DNA from: Embiotoca jacksoni
Lineage: Eukaryota; Chordata; Actinopteri; Embiotocidae
Direction: 5' to 3'
Length of the DNA: 64,000 nucleotides
Assembly (NCBI GenBank): GCA_022577435.1
Contig: JAKOON010000012.1
Coordinates: forward strand, 3,337,912-3,401,911
Numbering within the stretch: the first letter of the stretch is position 1; every line of letters begins with the position of its first letter. Both the position numbers and the translations under genes were made by a program. Under the pieces are notes generated by a model. It did no database searches. It had not been told where the DNA came from and saw only the letters and a program-made list of their open reading frames with translations. Below are positions 61,546-64,000 of this stretch, piece by piece.

Positions 61546-64000
61546 GAGATTGGCACAATGCAAACATTTTGAGAATAATAATAATTTCATAATAATTACA
61601 GTAATAGTTCAATTACAGTTAAAGGCATGTTGGTTAACAGCAATTAAAGTAATGCCTCTGTACGGTTGCAGCAATTATCAGCTACAGTTATGGTAATGAC
61701 TGGTCCGCATCCGTGATGACAACAATGATGTAATTCAATGCATCTACATGTCATTTCATTTTGCACAGGTCATAGGTCAGCACCCATATACGAGTGTTTT
61801 CCCCAACATGTTGACAGTGCCACTGAAAGTGTTTTTATAAATACCACAGTGCTAACAATACTGATAATGAAAATGAAGTGTTAAATTTGCTGTCATCAAT
61901 CATCTAACAGGACCAGAGGGACTGCCCTTTGTCATTCCTCTCTGACCTCCCCCTCATACTTACAACAATCCATAATTCATGTGGTGTGTGGTGGCTGCTG
62001 GATGGTGATACTGAGATGCTATCTGCTGTACACGGACGGCTGTTTGTTTTGCCGGAGAGCTGCATATAAATGAATGCAGGCGGGAAGGAAAACCATATAG
62101 GCTTATCTAAGGTGCAACGGATACTGGCTCGGCAGTGAATGAAGGGAAAGAAGGAGCAGAAGGAGGAGAGGGAGCCAGGCGGAGAAGTGCAGCACTGTGC
62201 ACTCTGCTGATGCCTCGGCGCATGTGCTCGGTATGCGAGCGTGTGATTGCAGATGCGTTTAACGGAGTGGAAAAGATAGGGGGGGATTGTATAAAAGACA
62301 GAATAGATGAGGAGAACAGAGCTGATTAGCAGTATTTGTGTTACTTTCTTCCTTCCATAACTGTTTGTGATTACTCCCTGACCTGTCACCTCTGGCTCTA
62401 TATAGACCCTCTCATTTGCACCACACACACACATACACAAACGCACACTGTTCTAAATCCAGTGCGTAAATCCAGCCAAGGGCCATAGGGCAAGCAGGAA
62501 AAGCACCTCAGAGACACAGAATCACTCTCCTGCACCCTCTTTTTCACTCTGATCTCTCCGTCCTTCAATTTTTGCCCTCTTTCCTTCCCTCCCTCTATCC
62601 TAAATCCTCATCTCCATATTCATAGACAGAGGGCCTCTTTAAGAGGACTGCTATCTGAAATGGGCCGCCAGCACCTCTTGTTTGTGGCTCTCCAAATGGA
62701 GAAAAGCCATTTCCTCTTCCCGTCAAGCGTGGAGGTATACCGGTCTGTGCATGTATGTGTTTGTGCACGCACATATGCGGAGTGCGTCTGAGTTTGGATG
62801 GAGGGTTGTGTTGTCAGGCAGTTTCACAGTCTTACAGGCTGAGAGCAGGCCAACTGTTGGAAGCTCAACCTCACTTCCACATTCACAATTCGCACCTCTC
62901 GTAAAACCCCGAAACTGCAGCAGTGGGGGAAACACAGAAATGCAGCATCAAAGGCAGATTCTTAAAGAGAAACGAGAAAGAAAGAGACAGAGGTTTTGAT
63001 AATGTTCGCGGTTTTCTTAAGACTTTATTCATAAAAGTTCTCACATTAATATGAAGTTGTGAGTTGTATTATTTGAGGTTAAAACATAATTTTTTTTTTT
63101 TTAAACAGCTCTGCAAAGCTTGTTTGATGACCTGTTGTCCAGTTATGGATTATCTGTGCAGACTAAATGATATGTGACTAGAGTTTTTATTTTCTGTGTT
63201 TAGATGTGAATGAAAATAAAGTACATTACATTAAAATGACACTAAAAAGATTTAGTAAAAGAAAAACATGAGGGAAAACTGTAAGTGACCTTTAAAATAC
63301 CAAAGAGAAGCTATTTAAATTCATGAGACTTTTGAAGTATATTTATGTGTGCAAGTTTGGCTCAAACATAATTGTAATACAATATAAATGTATTTCATTA
63401 AATGCTGGAATATTCTTGTAATGAAAACTCCATATATAACGATTGATTACCAGTGTGCATAATTGCAGTCGTGGAATAAATTCGATTCAACTAATGCTGC
63501 CACACCAACATGTTCTCTCTGCTGTGGAATGATGCACCACTGCATTTTCTAATTTAGAATGGACATGTTGAAGAGCAGACTAGAGAGCAATTCAACACAG
63601 CTTTAGTGCCCCCAGGGATGATAAGAAGTAGGAGACAGAGATAAGGTGAGTAAAACAACAAGGGGGTTAAGACCGAAAATGAAATGTTGCAAGAAGAGGT
63701 GTGTTGAGGAGTCAAGAGTTTTCTTTGCCTGCTCTCACCTTCCCCCATGCGCCTTATTTCTTTCTAATCTTTGCTGTATCCATGATGCAATTGAGGGCAA
63801 CTACTTGGAGATTCATTGAATCATCATCAGAAAAAAAATAACGGCTGATGAAGGAGGTGACAAAGGGTGGCTTTCTTATCCACTCTTGCCAGAGTCCCCC
63901 CCCCTTCCTCTGTATCTACCTCCTACTTTGTGTGGCTTGAGTCGACCTCTGTAGGATCAAAGGCGTGATGTTGCATTAATGGTACGTCACACGCTGAGTT

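Larger units (their letters stand above)
40076..64000 (+). other. Presumed giant first intron (over 23.9 kb), no coding exon seen
   Basis: I found no exon with a recognisable domain after 40,075. The stretch contains many CA/GT and GA/CT microsatellites, one SINE, one MITE-like element and small retroelement tails, listed separately. Blocks between repeats at about 43,900-45,150, 46,700-47,350, 54,990-55,110 and 57,700-58,000 are complex and rich in homeodomain-type cores, as expected of regulatory DNA around a developmental gene. A separate non-coding or unrecognised gene cannot be excluded. Confidence 0.45.

Noticed and set aside
61904..62446. 180-codon minus-strand open frame
   Set aside because: No recognisable domain, mixed composition, no splice or promoter support; several frames of this size are expected by chance in 64 kb.

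Overview
The window is vertebrate nuclear DNA, almost certainly from a teleost fish. It has intron-rich genes with canonical GT-AG junctions, long CA/GT microsatellites and fish-type repeats: an L2-like LINE 3' end, a decayed Tc1-like transposon, a DANA/mermaid-like tRNA-derived SINE and a probable hAT-type MITE. There is no bacterial, phage, operon or CRISPR content. Most apparent open frames are intronic or low-complexity chance frames.

Layout. Positions 1-5,200 hold no gene, only a GC-rich patch and the LINE tail. Positions 5,230-16,130 (+) hold a complete CTP synthase gene (ctps1): one non-coding exon plus 17 coding exons, 588 codons reconstructed with every splice phase consistent. Positions 17,500-19,800 (+) hold a Rab GTPase of the Rab39/Rab42 group, called rab42 (222 codons, two coding exons). 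Positions 21,950-25,030 (-) hold taf12, a histone-fold subunit of TFIID and SAGA (131 codons, five coding exons). Positions 26,533-36,600 (+) hold a 298-residue type I membrane protein with two Ig-like domains, each encoded by a pair of exons. Positions 39,670-40,075 (+) hold a promoter and first coding exon that encodes a signal peptide. Its next exon is not visible, so the remaining 24 kb reads as a first intron full of microsatellites, repeat fragments and possible regulatory elements.

The convergent rab42/taf12 pair matches the RAB42-TAF12 arrangement on human 1p35, which supports both identifications. The genes are not an operon and their functions are unrelated: CTP synthesis, vesicle traffic, transcription initiation and cell-surface recognition. 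I found no convincing undescribed system. The points most worth a second look are the duplicated two-exon Ig module, the orphan signal-peptide exon with its giant intron, several clustered homeodomain or octamer motifs in non-coding DNA, and a 28-bp minisatellite in a ctps1 intron that makes long spurious proteins in all three frames.
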